Origin: Lamellibrachia columna
Taxonomy: Eukaryota; Annelida; Polychaeta; Sabellida; Siboglinidae
DNA: 64,000 bases
Reading direction: 5' to 3'
NCBI GenBank assembly: GCA_963662155.1
Contig: OY759266.1
Span: forward strand, 55,113,510-55,177,509
The position numbers were made by a program, and so were the translations under genes. Positions 10,549 through 25,500 of this stretch are shown here, piece by piece (the stretch's first letter is position 1; every line of letters starts with the position of its first letter). The notes under the pieces were generated by a model. That model was not told the DNA's origin. It searched no databases and saw nothing but the letters and a program-made list of their open reading frames with translations.

Positions 10549-13500
10549 CTGAAAGAACCAAACACTCAGCTCAAATGCATGTCTACTATCAATGGGAATT
10601 AAGGCAGAAACAAACATGCAGATACATGGTAATGTAGAGAAAGCTACTTGGTAATCTAAAATATGGTAAAATAAAATATTCCCTTAAATTTGACGAAGTC
10701 TTGTTACTAAAGGTAACTGTTTGTTGCCTCTATCCACCTGCTTAACAGCACGAACAATTGTAAACTTCACAGGAGATTGTAATATGGAGATCCAACATTA
10801 CCTAATATAATAAAGAATAGCACACAACACATTACAAAGTTTATATGGATATAGAGGTATTTTAAATAAGATCATGAGGTATGGTGGGAATACTACGGCA
10901 CACTGACATGTCTAGTAATACATTATTAATAAAAAAATTACTAATAGTATATAATATAACAGAAAATATTTTAGTAATGGCTACATAATAAATTTATCGC
11001 AGTATGACATGTGGATTGATCACTGCTTTGGACAGAGATGATACCTTCTATGGTTGGATGTCTTCTGCTCCTCAGTTGTACATCTGTAGAAGACAGGAAC
11101 GCAACCATCAATAAACAAACCACACATTCTGTAAGTCTGGCAAACTGTATATCTGTTAGATATTATCAAAGACTCATAATCGATAGTGACTACATCTGCT
11201 GATATCATGTCACAATGTAAGTTTGTTGTCTCAAAATGTAGGGAAACTGATTTTACGCCACCGTGGAAATCAGACAGAATTCATAGAATTTGAACAGCTG
11301 ACAATGATCAGACTGAGTGAAGGCGAGCGGACGGGAGGAAGACCATGCATGAGACTAAGCTGACTAAAATTAACTTTATATGAATTTTAATTAATAATGA
11401 GTGCCACAGCAGACAGTCACATATGAAGGAGATCAACATTGAGACTGCCTGTGCATTATACATAAATGAGCAAGCTATGTTGTTATAGCAACAGATACAA
11501 CAATAGGTGCATTCAAGTACACAAGTCAGCTAACAATGGGTTTTGCAACAGAAAAAAGTGGCAAATTCGCATCTAACATGAGCACACCAAAATCGAGCAT
11601 TTTCATCCCAAGATTTTACAATAATACTTAAAATTGGCACAGTAAATATCATGCCACCAGGTGGTGCCCTGACTCACTCAGAAGGCGAACTTTTGCTGGA
11701 TCGTGTGTTCTCGAGCTCCTGTAGATTGCCCGTGCTGTAGCTGTGCTGAGTGAGGGTGTTGGCTGCGAGACAGTGGTCAGTGTTCATCATGCTACTAGCA
11801 CTGCCTCGACGCTTGCTCTTTGGACTTGGGTTAGGACTTTTCTTCTTCGTACCAAACGCAAAGAACCTGCAACAGGTTCGTTGTAGAGAGATTCAACAGT
11901 CTGGTGGTTTCAATGTATTAATTTTTACTTGTATTTCACTGTCAGTTTTACCTTTTTTCTGTGTTACATTTGGGCAGGTTTTAGCTGTCTTTATTACAGT
12001 GACTACCGCAAGATGAAGACAGTTAAACGCTGCATACGAAACATAACAAACGAAAAAGGTAAAATTGACAGTGAAATACAAGAAAAAGATATGTAGTTTA
12101 CTTTGGACTTTTGTTAATGAGCAAGTTTCTAAAATCACCTAAAATGACCTAGGATAGTATAAGAACTGTAAATTAAACACAACGTTAATATGTTTTAAGT
12201 AGTTTGCTCCACATTAATTCTTCTAACAATTAATGCAGTGTTGAAATGGTGAATCCATTGTGCAGCATGAAATCCAACCTGCTTCCCCACCAATGACGAG
12301 AAAGAAGTTTCATTACAAAGCTGTCTGGTGTTCACAGCACAATGGCAACCTATGCCTTGCTCTACCTAAATCTCAATGTATTTATTGGCGTCTCCCAGTG
12401 GTGACACACGGTGGTGGAATAATGAACCAGCAGAGTTATCATAGAAACCAGCAGAGTTATCATAGAGTCAATGTTGTGGCCTAGGGGCCCCTTTATCAGA
12501 GCTTGCATCAACTGAAAACAATATAATACATGCACAACTAATGAACTGATAGTGATGATTATATCATTGTAATATGACAACGATGATCATACCATCGTAA
12601 TATGACAATGACGATCATGGAAAAATCAATGATATGAAAGTAAGTAATCTTGTACTTGGCTTTTGTAGAACCCTTGATCTTAAATTTTGCTAACTGAGGT
12701 TAATTACTAGTTGACTTACTTTTTCTTTGTGCTGGGGATGACAGCGTTGGCCAAGAGGCCCTTGTACTCAGAGGAGCGCAGGAACCTCTGGTAGCTGTCC
12801 TTCTTCATCAGGAGGAAGATGTGGGCCTGGGCCTTGTCAAATGTGAACCTACAAATATGACCTCATCACTATGAGTTGACATACATATATGACCTCGCCA
12901 CTTTGAACTGACCTATAGACACAACCTCATCACTTTGAATTGACCTACATATATGACCTTGTCACTTTGAACTGACCTACAAACACAACCTTGTCACTTT
13001 GAACTGACCAACAAACATGACCTCATCACTTTGAACTGACCTACAAACATGACCTTGTCACTTTGAACTGACCTACTGACATTACCTCATCACTCTGAAC
13101 TGACCTACATACATGACCTCATCACACTGAACTGACCTACATACATGACCTCATCCCTCTGAACACATCAGTTGGTTTATACATTTTTTTAAACACAAAA
13201 ATGGGTCAATAAATCAAACTTAAATCAAACAAATAAGCAAACATGTCATAGTCAATATTAGATAGTTTTTGTGTGCAAAATTAGTCTAAAACGAGATGAA
13301 CGTTTCAAATTCTTCCACCAATAACCGCAGTGACTGCACTGATACTGCAGCCAAAGCGAACACATAAACATTACAAACAGATTGACTGTTAATGGCGAAA
13401 CTGTAGAGCGTGCTACCACTTATAAATATCTTGGTGTGATTATAGATGAAAAACTGAACTGGAATGAAAACACAGTATCTGTTTACAAGAAATGTAGACA

Positions 13501-16500
13501 AAGATTGCATTTCCTCTTGAAACTGTCAAAGTCTGAGGTTAGTCAAAGTGTGCTGTCAACCTTCTATCAGGCAGTGGTGCTGTCAACCTTCTGTCAGGCA
13601 GTAGTGCTGTCAACCTTCTATCAGGCAGTGGTGCTGTCAACCTTCCATCAGGCAGTGGTGCAGTCAGTTCTTTTGTATTGTTTTTTGTGCAACCATAGCT
13701 CACTCTCAGCCAAAAACATGAATAAGCTAGAGCATGTGGTAAAACATGCTGCTAAATCCATTCATGTTACACCACTTCGCAGCTTGCACTGTCATTACAT
13801 GACAAAGAAGACAGAAAACATCTTACGCAGTGCAACACATCCACTGCACACCACATTCATTCCAGCGAGATCAGGCAGGCGGTATCTGTCCATTTCTGCA
13901 CGCACTGCCCATTACAGCAGATCTTCAGGGCCCTTAAGTTTAACTCATGATTGCTAAGTCACAGAGGGTATGTGCGAACTATAGAACTTCATACATGTTC
14001 TTGCTGGTTCTTTTTTTACAAATCTTGTGTTTGCATTAATTTGAGTTTTTTTTGCAGGTTTTTGTACTTTGTATTTTTAACTCCTTGCCGTAGTTTTATC
14101 AAATGTATATCCATGTTTTTAGACCAATAATAGGTATTATTATTAGATAGCATGCTTCTAAGCAGCAGGGGCCAAGTAACCAAGCTGATAACCAGACCAG
14201 TAGAACTTACCGTGAAGGTGACTTCATGGCCTCCACAGTTTCCTCCATCGTCTTGCCATCTATGTTGATCTCATGCAGGGCGCCAGGCCCCAGATACTCT
14301 CTGAAGCCACAGACACAGTAATCATTAAACAACCACAAATGTCTGGTAATAAGAGTTGTCACACTCACAATAACAACATTTACTGGGGCTAACACCAATC
14401 ATAGCAGCCTCATCTACTTTGGGGCAAGTCATTAAAGGTTCCACATGTCTGCTGATGTCATACAGGAAAACACCAAAAGAAAACAGGACCATAAACTTTT
14501 TTGTAATTGGCCCACTTAATAAAATAACAGCAAACATTATGAATTCATGATAATCTTAAAAATTTAAGTGTTCCCCACTGGGTACTTGGGACTTACTGGC
14601 AGATGTTGAGCACCCTACTGGGTACTTGGGACTTACTGGTAGACATTGTGTACCCTACTGTTTACCTGGGGCTTACTGGTAGATGTTGTGTATCCTATTT
14701 GGTACCTGGAACTTACTGGTGGATGTTGTGCACCCAACTTGGTACTTTGGACTTACTGGTAGATGTTGTGTACCCTACTTGGTACCTGGGACTTATTGGT
14801 AGATGCTGTGCGCCATACTGGATATTTGGGACTTACTGGTAGATGTTGTGCACCCAACTGGGTACCTGGGACTTACTGGTAGATGTTGTACACCTACTGG
14901 GTACTTGGGAGTTACTGGTAGATGCTATGCACCCAACTGGGTATCTGAGTCTTATTGGTAGATGCTGTGCACCCTACTGGGTACCTGGGACTTACTGGTA
15001 GATGCTGTGCACCCTACCGGGTACTTGTGAGTGTGGCAGCCCCTTCAGTTCCTCCACGGCGTTCCAGAAGTGAAGGTTTTCGCTGCTGTATTCCTTTTCG
15101 AGGAACATCTGGAACTCGTGTCTGCCAGTTGCGTCTGCCAGCAGCTCCTCTAGTGAGAACGACCATCGTTTGACGCGGCGCTCAGTTGGGGTGTCTGCCC
15201 TGGAGAACACAACAGAACCCTTCAGTTGTTATTATCCTGACAAGTTGCAGGGCTAAGTCTATCTAACAGTGCAGAATGCTTTCAATTAATAATAATACAA
15301 ACATTTCTTCTGCTCCTAAATCCTTGGAAACCGGAGCTCGTAAAAAAAAGGTTTAGGCAATATCAAGATCTGTATACAATGTTAAAGTTATCAACAGATG
15401 GATGAAGCTAAGGAGGGCGAGCACAGTTAAAGCTATCAATGGATGGATGAATACACGAGGAAGCTAAGGAGGGTGAGCACAGTTAAAGCTATCAATGGAT
15501 GGATGAATACACGAGGAAGCTAAGGAGGGCGAGCACAGTTAAAGCTATCAATGGATGGATGAATACACGAGGAAGCTAAGGAGGGTGAGCACAGTTAAAG
15601 CTATCAATGGATGGATGAATACACGAGGAAGCTAAGGAGGGTGAGCACAGTTAAAGCTATCAATGGATGGATGAATACACGAGGAAGCTAAGGAGGGTGA
15701 GCACAGTTAAAGCTATCAATGGATGGATGAATACACGAGGAAGCTAAGGAGGGTGAGCACAGTTAAAGCTATCAATGGATGGATGAATACACGAGGAAGC
15801 TAAGGAAGGCGAGCACAGTTAAAGCTATCAACAGATGGATGAATACACGAGGAAGCTAAGGAGGGCAAGCACAGTTAAAGCTATCAACAGATGGATGAAT
15901 ACACGAGGAAGTTAAGGAGGGTGAGCACAGTTAAAGCTATCAACAGATGGATGAATACACGAGGAAGCTAAGGAGGGTGAGCATGATTAAAGCTGTCAAC
16001 AGATGGATGAATACACGAGGAAGCTAAGGAGGATGAGCACAGATAAAGCTATCAACAGATGGATGAATACACGAGGAAGCTAAGGAGGGCGAGCACAGTT
16101 AAAGCTATCAATGGATGGATGAATACACGAGGAAGCTAAGGAGGGTGAGCACGATTAAAGCTGTCAACAGATGGATGAATACACGAGGAAGCTAAGGAGG
16201 GTGAGCACAGTTAAAGCTATCAACAGATGGATGAATACACGAGGAAGGTAAGGAGGGCGAGCACGGTTAAAGCTATCAATGGATGGATGAATACACGAGG
16301 AAGGTAAGGAGGGCGAGCACGGTTAAAGCTATCAATGGATGGATGAATACACGAGGAAGCTAAGGAGGGTGAGCACGGTTAAAGCTGTCAACAGATGGAT
16401 GAATACACGAGGAAGCTAAGGAGGGCGAGCATGGTTAAAGGTGTCAACAGATGGATGAATACACGAGGAAGCTAAGGAGGGCGAGCACGGTTAAAGCTGT

Positions 16501-19500
16501 CAACAGATGGATGAATACACGAGGAAGCTAAGGAGGGCGAGCACGGTTAAAGCTATCAACAGATGGATGAATACACGAGGAAGCTAAGGAGGGTGAGCAC
16601 AGTTAAAGCTATCAACAGATGGATGAATACACAAGGAAGCTAAGGAGGGCGAGCATGGTTAAAGGTGTCAACAGATGAATGAATACACGAGGAAGCTAAG
16701 GAGGGTGAGCACGGTTAAAGCTGTCAACAGATGGATAAATACACGAGGAAGCTAAGGAGGGCGAGCACGGTTAAAGGTGTCAACAGATGGATGAATACAC
16801 GAGGTAGCTAAGGAGGGCGAGCACGGTTAAAGTTGTCAACGGATGGATGAATACACGAGGAAGCTAAGGAGGGTGAGCACGGTTAAAGTTGTCAACGGAT
16901 GGATGAATACACGAGGAAGCTAAGGAGGGTGAGCACAGTTAAAGCTGTCAACGGATGGATGAATACATGAGGAATTTAAGGAGGGCGAGCACGGTTAAAG
17001 TTGTCAACAGATGAATGAATACACGAGGAAGCTAAGGAGGGTGAGCACGGTTAAAGCTGTCAACAGATGGATAAATACACGAGGAAGCTAAGGAGGGCGA
17101 GCACGGTTAAAGGTGTCAACAGATGGATGAATACACGAGGTAGCTAAGGAGGGCGAGCACGGTTAAAGTTGTCAACGGATGGATGAATACACGAGGAAGC
17201 TAAGGAGGGTGAGCACGGTTAAAGTTGTCAACGGATGGATGAATACACGAGGAAGCTAAGGAGGGTGAGCACAGTTAAAGCTGTCAACGGATGGATGAAT
17301 ACACGAGGAAGCTAAGGAGGGTGAGCACAGTTAAAGCTGTCAACGGATGGATGAATACATGAGGAATTTAAGGAGGGCGAGCACGGTTAAAGTTGTCAAC
17401 GGATGGATGAATACACGAGGAAGCTAAGGAGGGTGAGCACGGTTAAAGCTGTCAACAGATGGATGAATACACGAGGAAGCTAAGGAGGGCGAGCACGGTT
17501 AAAGTTGTCAACGGATGGATAAATACACGAGGAAGCTAAGGAGGGTGAGCACAGTTAAAGCTGTCAACAGATGGATGAATACACGAGGAAGCTAAGGAGG
17601 GTGAGCACGGTTAAAGCTGTCAACAGATGGATGAATACACGAGGAAGCTAAGGAGGGCGAGCACGGTTAAAGTTGTCAACGGATGGATGAATACACGAGG
17701 AAGCTAAGGAGGGTGAGCACAGTTAAAGCTGTCAACAGATGGATGAATACACGAGGAAGCTAAGGAGGGTGAGCACGGTTAAAGCTGTCAACAGATGGAT
17801 GAATACATGAGGAAGCTAAGGAGGGCGAGCACGGTTAAAGGTGTCAACAGATGGATGAATACACGAGGAAGCTAAGGAGGGTGAGCACGGTTAAAGCTGT
17901 CAACAGATGGATGAATACACGACGAAGCTAAGGAGGGCGAGCACGGTTAAAGCTGTCAACAGATGGATGGGTACACTAGGAAGCTAAGGAGGGTGAGCAC
18001 GGTTAAAGCTGTCAACAGATGGATGGGTACACTAGGAAGCTAAGGAGGGTGAGCACGGTTAAAGCTGTCAACAGATGGATGAATACACGAGGAAGCTAAG
18101 GAGGGTGAGCACAGTTAAAGTTGTCAACAGATGGATGAATACACGAGGAAGCTAAGGAGGGTGAGCATGGTTAAAGCTGTGAACAGATGGATGAATACAT
18201 GAGGAAGCTAAGGAGGGCGAGCACGGTTAAAGCTGTCAACAGATGGATGGGTACACGAGGAAGCTAAGGAGGACGAGCACGGTTAAAGCTGTCAACAGAT
18301 GGATGGGTACACTACGAAGCTAAGGAGGGTGAGCACGGTTAAAGCTGTCAACAGATGGATGGGTACACTAGGAAGCTAAGGAGGGTGAGCACGGTTAAAG
18401 CTGTCAACAGATGGATGAATACACGAGGAAGCTAAGGAGGGTGAGCACAGTTAAAGTTGTCAACAGATGGATGAATACACGAGGAAGCTAAGGAGGGTGA
18501 GCACAGTTAAAGCTATCAACAGATGGATGAATACACGAGGACGCTAAGGAGGGTGAGCACAGTTAAAGCTATCAACAGATGGATGAATACACGAGGAAGC
18601 TAAGGAGGGCGAGCACAGTTAAAGCTATCAACAGATGGATGAATACACGAGGAAGCTAAGGAGGGCGAGCACAGTTAAAGCTATCAACAGATGGATGAAT
18701 ACACGAGGAAGCTAAGGAGGGTGAGCACAGTTAAAGCTATCAACAGATGGATGAATACACGAGGAAGCTAAGGAGGGTGAGCACAGTTAAAGCTGTCAAC
18801 AGATGGATGGGAACACTAGGAAGCTAAGGAGGGCGAGCACGGTTAAAGTTGTCAACAGATGGATGAATACACGAGGAAGCTAAGGAGGGTGAGCACGGTT
18901 AAAGTTGTCAACAGATGGATGAAGCTAAGGAGGGTGAGCACGGTTAAAGTTATCAACAGATGGATGAAGCTAAGGAGGGTGAGCACGGTTAAAGTTGTCA
19001 ACAGATGGATGAATACACGAGAAAGCTAAGGAGGGTGAGCACGGATAAAGTTGTCAACAGATGGATGGGTACACGATGAAGCTAAGGAGGGCGAGCACGG
19101 TTAAAGCTGTCAACGGATGGATGAATACACGATGAAGCTAAGGAGGGTGAGCACGGTTAAAGCTATCAATGGATGGATGAATACACAAGGAAGCTAAGGA
19201 GGGCGAGCACGGTTAAAGCTATCAATGGATGGATGAATACACGAGGAAGCTAAGGAGGGTGAGCACGGTCAAAGCTATCAATGGATGGATGAATACACGA
19301 GGAAGCTAAGGAGGGTGAGCACGGATAAAGCTATAAACGGAAGGATGAGTACAAGAGGAAGCTAAGGAGGGTGAGCACGGCTAAAGCTATCAATGGATGG
19401 ATGAATACACGAGGAAGCTAAGGAGGGTGAGCACAGCTAAAGCTATCAATGGATGGATGAATACACGAGAAAGCTAAGGAGGGTGAGCACGGCTAAAGCT

Positions 19501-22500
19501 ATCAATGGATGGATGGATACACGAGGAAGCTAAGGAGGGCAAGCACGGTTAATGTTGTCGACAGATGGATGAATACACGAGGAAGCTATGGAGGGTGAGC
19601 ATGGTTAAAGTTGTCAACGGATGGATGAATATACGGATGGATGAATACACGAGGAAGCTATGGAGGGTGAGCACGGTTAAAGTTGTCAACAGATGGATGA
19701 ATACACGAGGAAGCTAAGGAGGGCGAGCACGGTTAAAGTTGTCAACGGATGGATGAATACACGAGGAAGCTAAGGAGGGTGAGCACGGTTAAAGTTGTCA
19801 ACAGATGGATGAATACACGAGGAAGCTAAGGAGGGTGAGCACGGTTAAAGTTGTCAACAGATGGATGAATACACGAGGAAGCTATGGAGGGTGAGCATAG
19901 TTAAAGCTGTCAACAAATGGATGGATACACGAGGAAGCTAAGGAGGGTGAGCACGGTTAAAGTTGTCAACAGATGGATGAATACACGAGGAAGCTAAGGC
20001 GGGTGAGCACGGTTAAAGCTGTCAACAGATGGATGGATACATGAGGAAACTAAGGAGGGCGAGCACGGTCAAAGTTGTCAACGGATGGAAGAATACACGA
20101 GGAAGCTAAGGAGGCGAGCACGGTTAAAGTTGTCAACAGATGGATGAATACACGAGGAAGCTAAGGAGGGTGAGCATGGTTAAAGTTGTCAACGGATGGA
20201 TGAATACACGAGGAAGCTATAGAGGGTGAGCACGGTTAAAGTTGTCAACAGATGGATGAATACACGAGGAAGCTATGGAGGGTGAGCACGGTTAAAGCTA
20301 TCAACAGATGGATGAATACACGAGGAAGCTAAGGAGGGCAAGCATGGTTAAAGTTGTCAACAGATGGATGAATACACGAGGAAGCTATGGAGGGTGAGCA
20401 AGGTTAAAGTTGTCAATGGATGCATGAATACACGAGGAAGCTAAGGAGGGCAAGCATGGTTAAAGTTGTCAACGGATGGATGAATACACAAGGAAGCTAT
20501 GGAGGGTGAGCACTGTTAAAGTTGTCAACAGATGGATGAATACACGAGGAAGCTAAGGAGGGCGAGCATGGTTAAAGTTGTCAACAGATGGATGAATACA
20601 CGAGGAAGCTATGGAGGGTGAGCACGGTTAAAGTTGTCAACGGATGGATGAATACACGAGGAAGCTATGGAGGGTGAGCATGGTTAAAGTTGTCAACAGA
20701 TGGATGAATACACGGATGGATGAATACACGAGGAAGCTAAGGAGGGCGAGCATGGTTAAAGTTGTCATCAGATGGATTAATACACGAGGAAGCTAAGGAG
20801 GGTGAGCACGGTTAAAGTTGTCAACAGATGGATGGGTACACGATGAAGCTAAAGAGGGCGAGCACGGTTAAAGCTATCAACGGATGGATGAATACATGAG
20901 GAAGCTAAGGAGGGTGAGCATGGCTAAAGCTATCAACGGATGGATGAATACACGAGGAAGCTAAGGAGGGTGAGCACGGCTAAAGCTATCAATGGATGGA
21001 TGGATACACGAGGAAGCTAAGGAGGGCGAGCACGGTTAATGTTGTCGACAGATGGATGAATACACGAGGAAGCTATGGAGGGTGAGCACGGTTAAAGTTG
21101 TCAACGGATGGATGAATACACGGATGGATGAATACACGAGGAAGCTATGGAGGGTGAGCACGGTTAAAGTTGTCAACAGATGGATGAATACACGAGGAAG
21201 CTAAGGAGGGTGAGCACGGTTAAAGTTGTCAACAGATGGATGAATACACGAGGAAGCTATGGAGGGTGAGCATAGTTAAAGCTGTCAACAGATGGATGGA
21301 TATACGAGGAAGCTAAGGAGGGTGAGCATGGTTAAAGTTGGCAACGAATGAATGAATACATGAGGAAACTAAGGAGGGCGAGCACGGTTAAAGTTGTCAA
21401 CAGATGGATGGATACACGAGGAAGCTAAGGAGGGTGAGCACGGTTAAAGATGTCAACAGATGGATGGATACACTAGGAAGCTAAGGAGGGTGAGCACAGA
21501 TAAAGCTGACAACAGATGGCTGGATACACAAGGAAGCTAAGGAGTGTGAGCACGGTTAAAGTTGTCAACAGATGGAAGAATACACGAGGAAGCTAAGGAG
21601 GGCGAGCACGGTTAAAGTTGTCAACAGATGGATGGATACACGAGGAAGCTAAGGAGGGCGAGCACGGTTAAAGCTGTCAACAGATGGATGGATACACTAG
21701 GAAGCTAAGGAGGGTGAGCACAGATAAAGCTGTCAACAGATGGATGAATACACGAAGAAGCTAAGGAGTGTGAGCACGGTTAAAGTTGTCAACAGATGGA
21801 TGGATACAAGAAAAAGCTAAGGCGGGTGAGCACGGTTAAAGTTGTCAACAGATGGATGAATACAAGAGGAAGCTAAGGAGGGTGAGCATAGTTAAAGCTG
21901 TCAACAGATGGATGGATACATGAGGAAACTAAGGAGGGCGAGCACGGTTAAAGTTGTCAACGGATGGATGAATACACGAGGAAGCTAAGGAGGGTGAGCA
22001 CGGATAAAGCTATAAACGGAAGGATGAGTACAAGAGGAAGCTAAGGAGGGTGAGCACGGCTAAAGCTATCAATGGATGGATGGATACACGAGGAAGCTAA
22101 GGAGGGCAAGCACGGTTAATGTTGTCGACAGATGGATGAATACACGAGGAAGCTATGGAGGGTGAGCATGGTTAAAGTTGTCAACGGATGGATGAATATA
22201 CGGATGGATGAATACACGAGGAAGCTATGGAGGGTGAGCACGGTTAAAGTTGTCAACAGATGGATGAATACACGAGGAAGCTAAGGAGGGCGAGCACGGT
22301 TAAAGTTGTCAACGGATGGATGAATACACGAGGAAGCTAAGGAGGGTGAGCACGGTTAAAGTTGTCAACAGATGGATGAATACACGAGGAAGCTAAGGAG
22401 GGTGAGCACGGTTAAAGTTGTCAACAGATGGATGAATACACGAGGAAGCTATGGAGGGTGAGCATAGTTAAAGCTGTCAACAGATGGATGGATACACGAG

Positions 22501-25500
22501 GAAGCTAAGGAGGGTGAGCACGGTTAAAGTTGTCAACAGATGGATGAATACACGAGGAAGCTAAGGCGGGTGAGCACGGTTAAAGCTGTCAACAGATGGA
22601 TGGATACATGAGGAAACTAAGGAGGGCGAGCACGGTCAAAGTTGTCAACGGATGGAAGAATACACGAGGAAGCTAAGGAGGCGAGCACGGTTAAAGTTGT
22701 CAACAGATGGATGAATACACGAGGAAGCTAAGGAGGGTGAGCATGGTTAAAGTTGTCAACGGATGGATGAATACACGAGGAAGCTATAGAGGGTGAGCAC
22801 GGTTAAAGTTGTCAACAGATGGATGAATACACGAGGAAGCTATGGAGGGTGAGCACGGTTAAAGCTATCAACAGATGGATGAATACACGAGGAAGCTAAG
22901 GAGGGCAAGCATGGTTAAAGTTGTCAACAGATGGATGAATACACGAGGAAGCTATGGAGGGTGAGCAAGGTTAAAGTTGTCAATGGATGCATGAATACAC
23001 GAGGAAGCTAAGGAGGGCAAGCATGGTTAAAGTTGTCAACGGATGGATGAATACACAAGGAAGCTATGGAGGGTGAGCACTGTTAAAGTTGTCAACAGAT
23101 GGATGAATACACGAGGAAGCTAAGGAGGGCGAGCATGGTTAAAGTTGTCAACAGATGGATGAATACACGAGGAAGCTATGGAGGGTGAGCACGGTTAAAG
23201 TTGTCAACGGATGGATGAATACACGAGGAAGCTATGGAGGGTGAGCATGGTTAAAGTTGTCAACAGATGGATGAATACACGGATGGATGAATACACGAGG
23301 AAGCTAAGGAGGGCGAGCATGGTTAAAGTTGTCATCAGATGGATTAATACACGAGGAAGCTAAGGAGGGTGAGCACGGTTAAAGTTGTCAACAGATGGAT
23401 GGGTACACGATGAAGCTAAAGAGGGCGAGCACGGTTAAAGCTATCAACGGATGGATGAATACATGAGGAAGCTAAGGAGGGTGAGCATGGCTAAAGCTAT
23501 CAACGGATGGATGAATACACGAGGAAGCTAAGGAGGGTGAGCACGGCTAAAGCTATCAATGGATGGATGGATACACGAGGAAGCTAAGGAGGGCGAGCAC
23601 GGTTAATGTTGTCGACAGATGGATGAATACACGAGGAAGCTATGGAGGGTGAGCACGGTTAAAGTTGTCAACGGATGGATGAATACACGGATGGATGAAT
23701 ACACGAGGAAGCTATGGAGGGTGAGCACGGTTAAAGTTGTCAACAGATGGATGAATACACGAGGAAGCTAAGGAGGGTGAGCACGGTTAAAGTTGTCAAC
23801 AGATGGATGAATACACGAGGAAGCTATGGAGGGTGAGCATAGTTAAAGCTGTCAACAGATGGATGGATATACGAGGAAGCTAAGGAGGGTGAGCATGGTT
23901 AAAGTTGGCAACGAATGAATGAATACATGAGGAAACTAAGGAGGGCGAGCACGGTTAAAGTTGTCAACAGATGGATGGATACACGAGGAAGCTAAGGAGG
24001 GTGAGCACGGTTAAAGATGTCAACAGATGGATGGATACACTAGGAAGCTAAGGAGGGTGAGCACAGATAAAGCTGACAACAGATGGCTGGATACACAAGG
24101 AAGCTAAGGAGTGTGAGCACGGTTAAAGTTGTCAACAGATGGAAGAATACACGAGGAAGCTAAGGAGGGCGAGCACGGTTAAAGTTGTCAACAGATGGAT
24201 GGATACACGAGGAAGCTAAGGAGGGCGAGCACGGTTAAAGCTGTCAACAGATGGATGGATACACTAGGAAGCTAAGGAGGGTGAGCACAGATAAAGCTGT
24301 CAACAGATGGATGAATACACGAAGAAGCTAAGGAGTGTGAGCACGGTTAAAGTTGTCAACAGATGGATGGATACAAGAAAAAGCTAAGGCGGGTGAGCAC
24401 GGTTAAAGTTGTCAACAGATGGATGAATACAAGAGGAAGCTAAGGAGGGTGAGCATAGTTAAAGCTTTCAACAGATGGATGGATACATGAGGAAACTAAG
24501 GAGGGCGAGCACGGTTAAAGTTGTCAACGGATGGATGAATACACGAGGAAGCTAAGGCGGGTGAGCACGGTTAAAGCTGTCAACAGATGGATGGATACAT
24601 GAGGAAACTAAGGAGGGCGAGCACGGTCAAAGTTGTCAACGGATGGATGAATACACGAGGAAGCTAAGGAGGCGAGCACGGTTAAAATTGTCGACAGATG
24701 GATGAATACACGAGGAAGCTATGGAGGGTGAGCATGGTTAAAGTTGTCAACGGATGGATGAATACACGAGGAAGCTATAGAGGGTGAGCACGGTTAAAGT
24801 TGTCAACAGATGGATGAATACACGAGGAAGCTATGGAGGGTGAGCACGGTTAAAGCTATCAACAGATGGATGAATACACGAGGAAGCTAAGGAGGGCAAG
24901 CATGGTTAAAGTTGTCAACAGATGGATGAATACACGAGGAAGCTATGGAGGGTGAGCAAGGTTAAAGTTGTCAATGGATGCATGAATACACGAGGAAGCT
25001 AAGGAGGGCAAGCATGGTTAAAGTTGTCAACGGATGGATGAATACACAAGGAAGCTATGGAGGGTGAGCACTGTTAAAGTTGTCAACAGATGGATGAATA
25101 CACGAGGAAGCTAAGGAGGGCGAGCATGGTTAAAGTTGTCAACAGATGGATGAATACACGAGGAAGCTATGGAGGGTGAGCACGGTTAAAGTTGTCAACG
25201 GATGGATGAATACACGAGGAAGCTATGGAGGGTGAGCATGGTTAAAGTTGTCAACAGATGGATGAATACACGGATGGATGAATACACGAGGAAGCTAAGG
25301 AGGGCGAGCATGGTTAAAGTTGTCATCAGATGGATTAATACACGAGGAAGCTAAGGAGGGTGAGCACGGTTAAAGTTGTCAACAGATGGATGGGTACACG
25401 ATGAAGCTAAAGAGGGCGAGCACGGTTAAAGCTATCAACGGATGGATGAATACATGAGGAAGCTAAGGAGGGTGAGCATGGCTAAAGCTATCAACGGATG

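Noticed and set aside
11750..12016. 88-codon plus ORF
   Set aside because: Lies opposite the RGS cassette exon 11678-11866, whose phase and splice sites are far stronger evidence.
14603..14842. 79-codon plus ORF
   Set aside because: Antisense reading of the 40-bp splice-site array.
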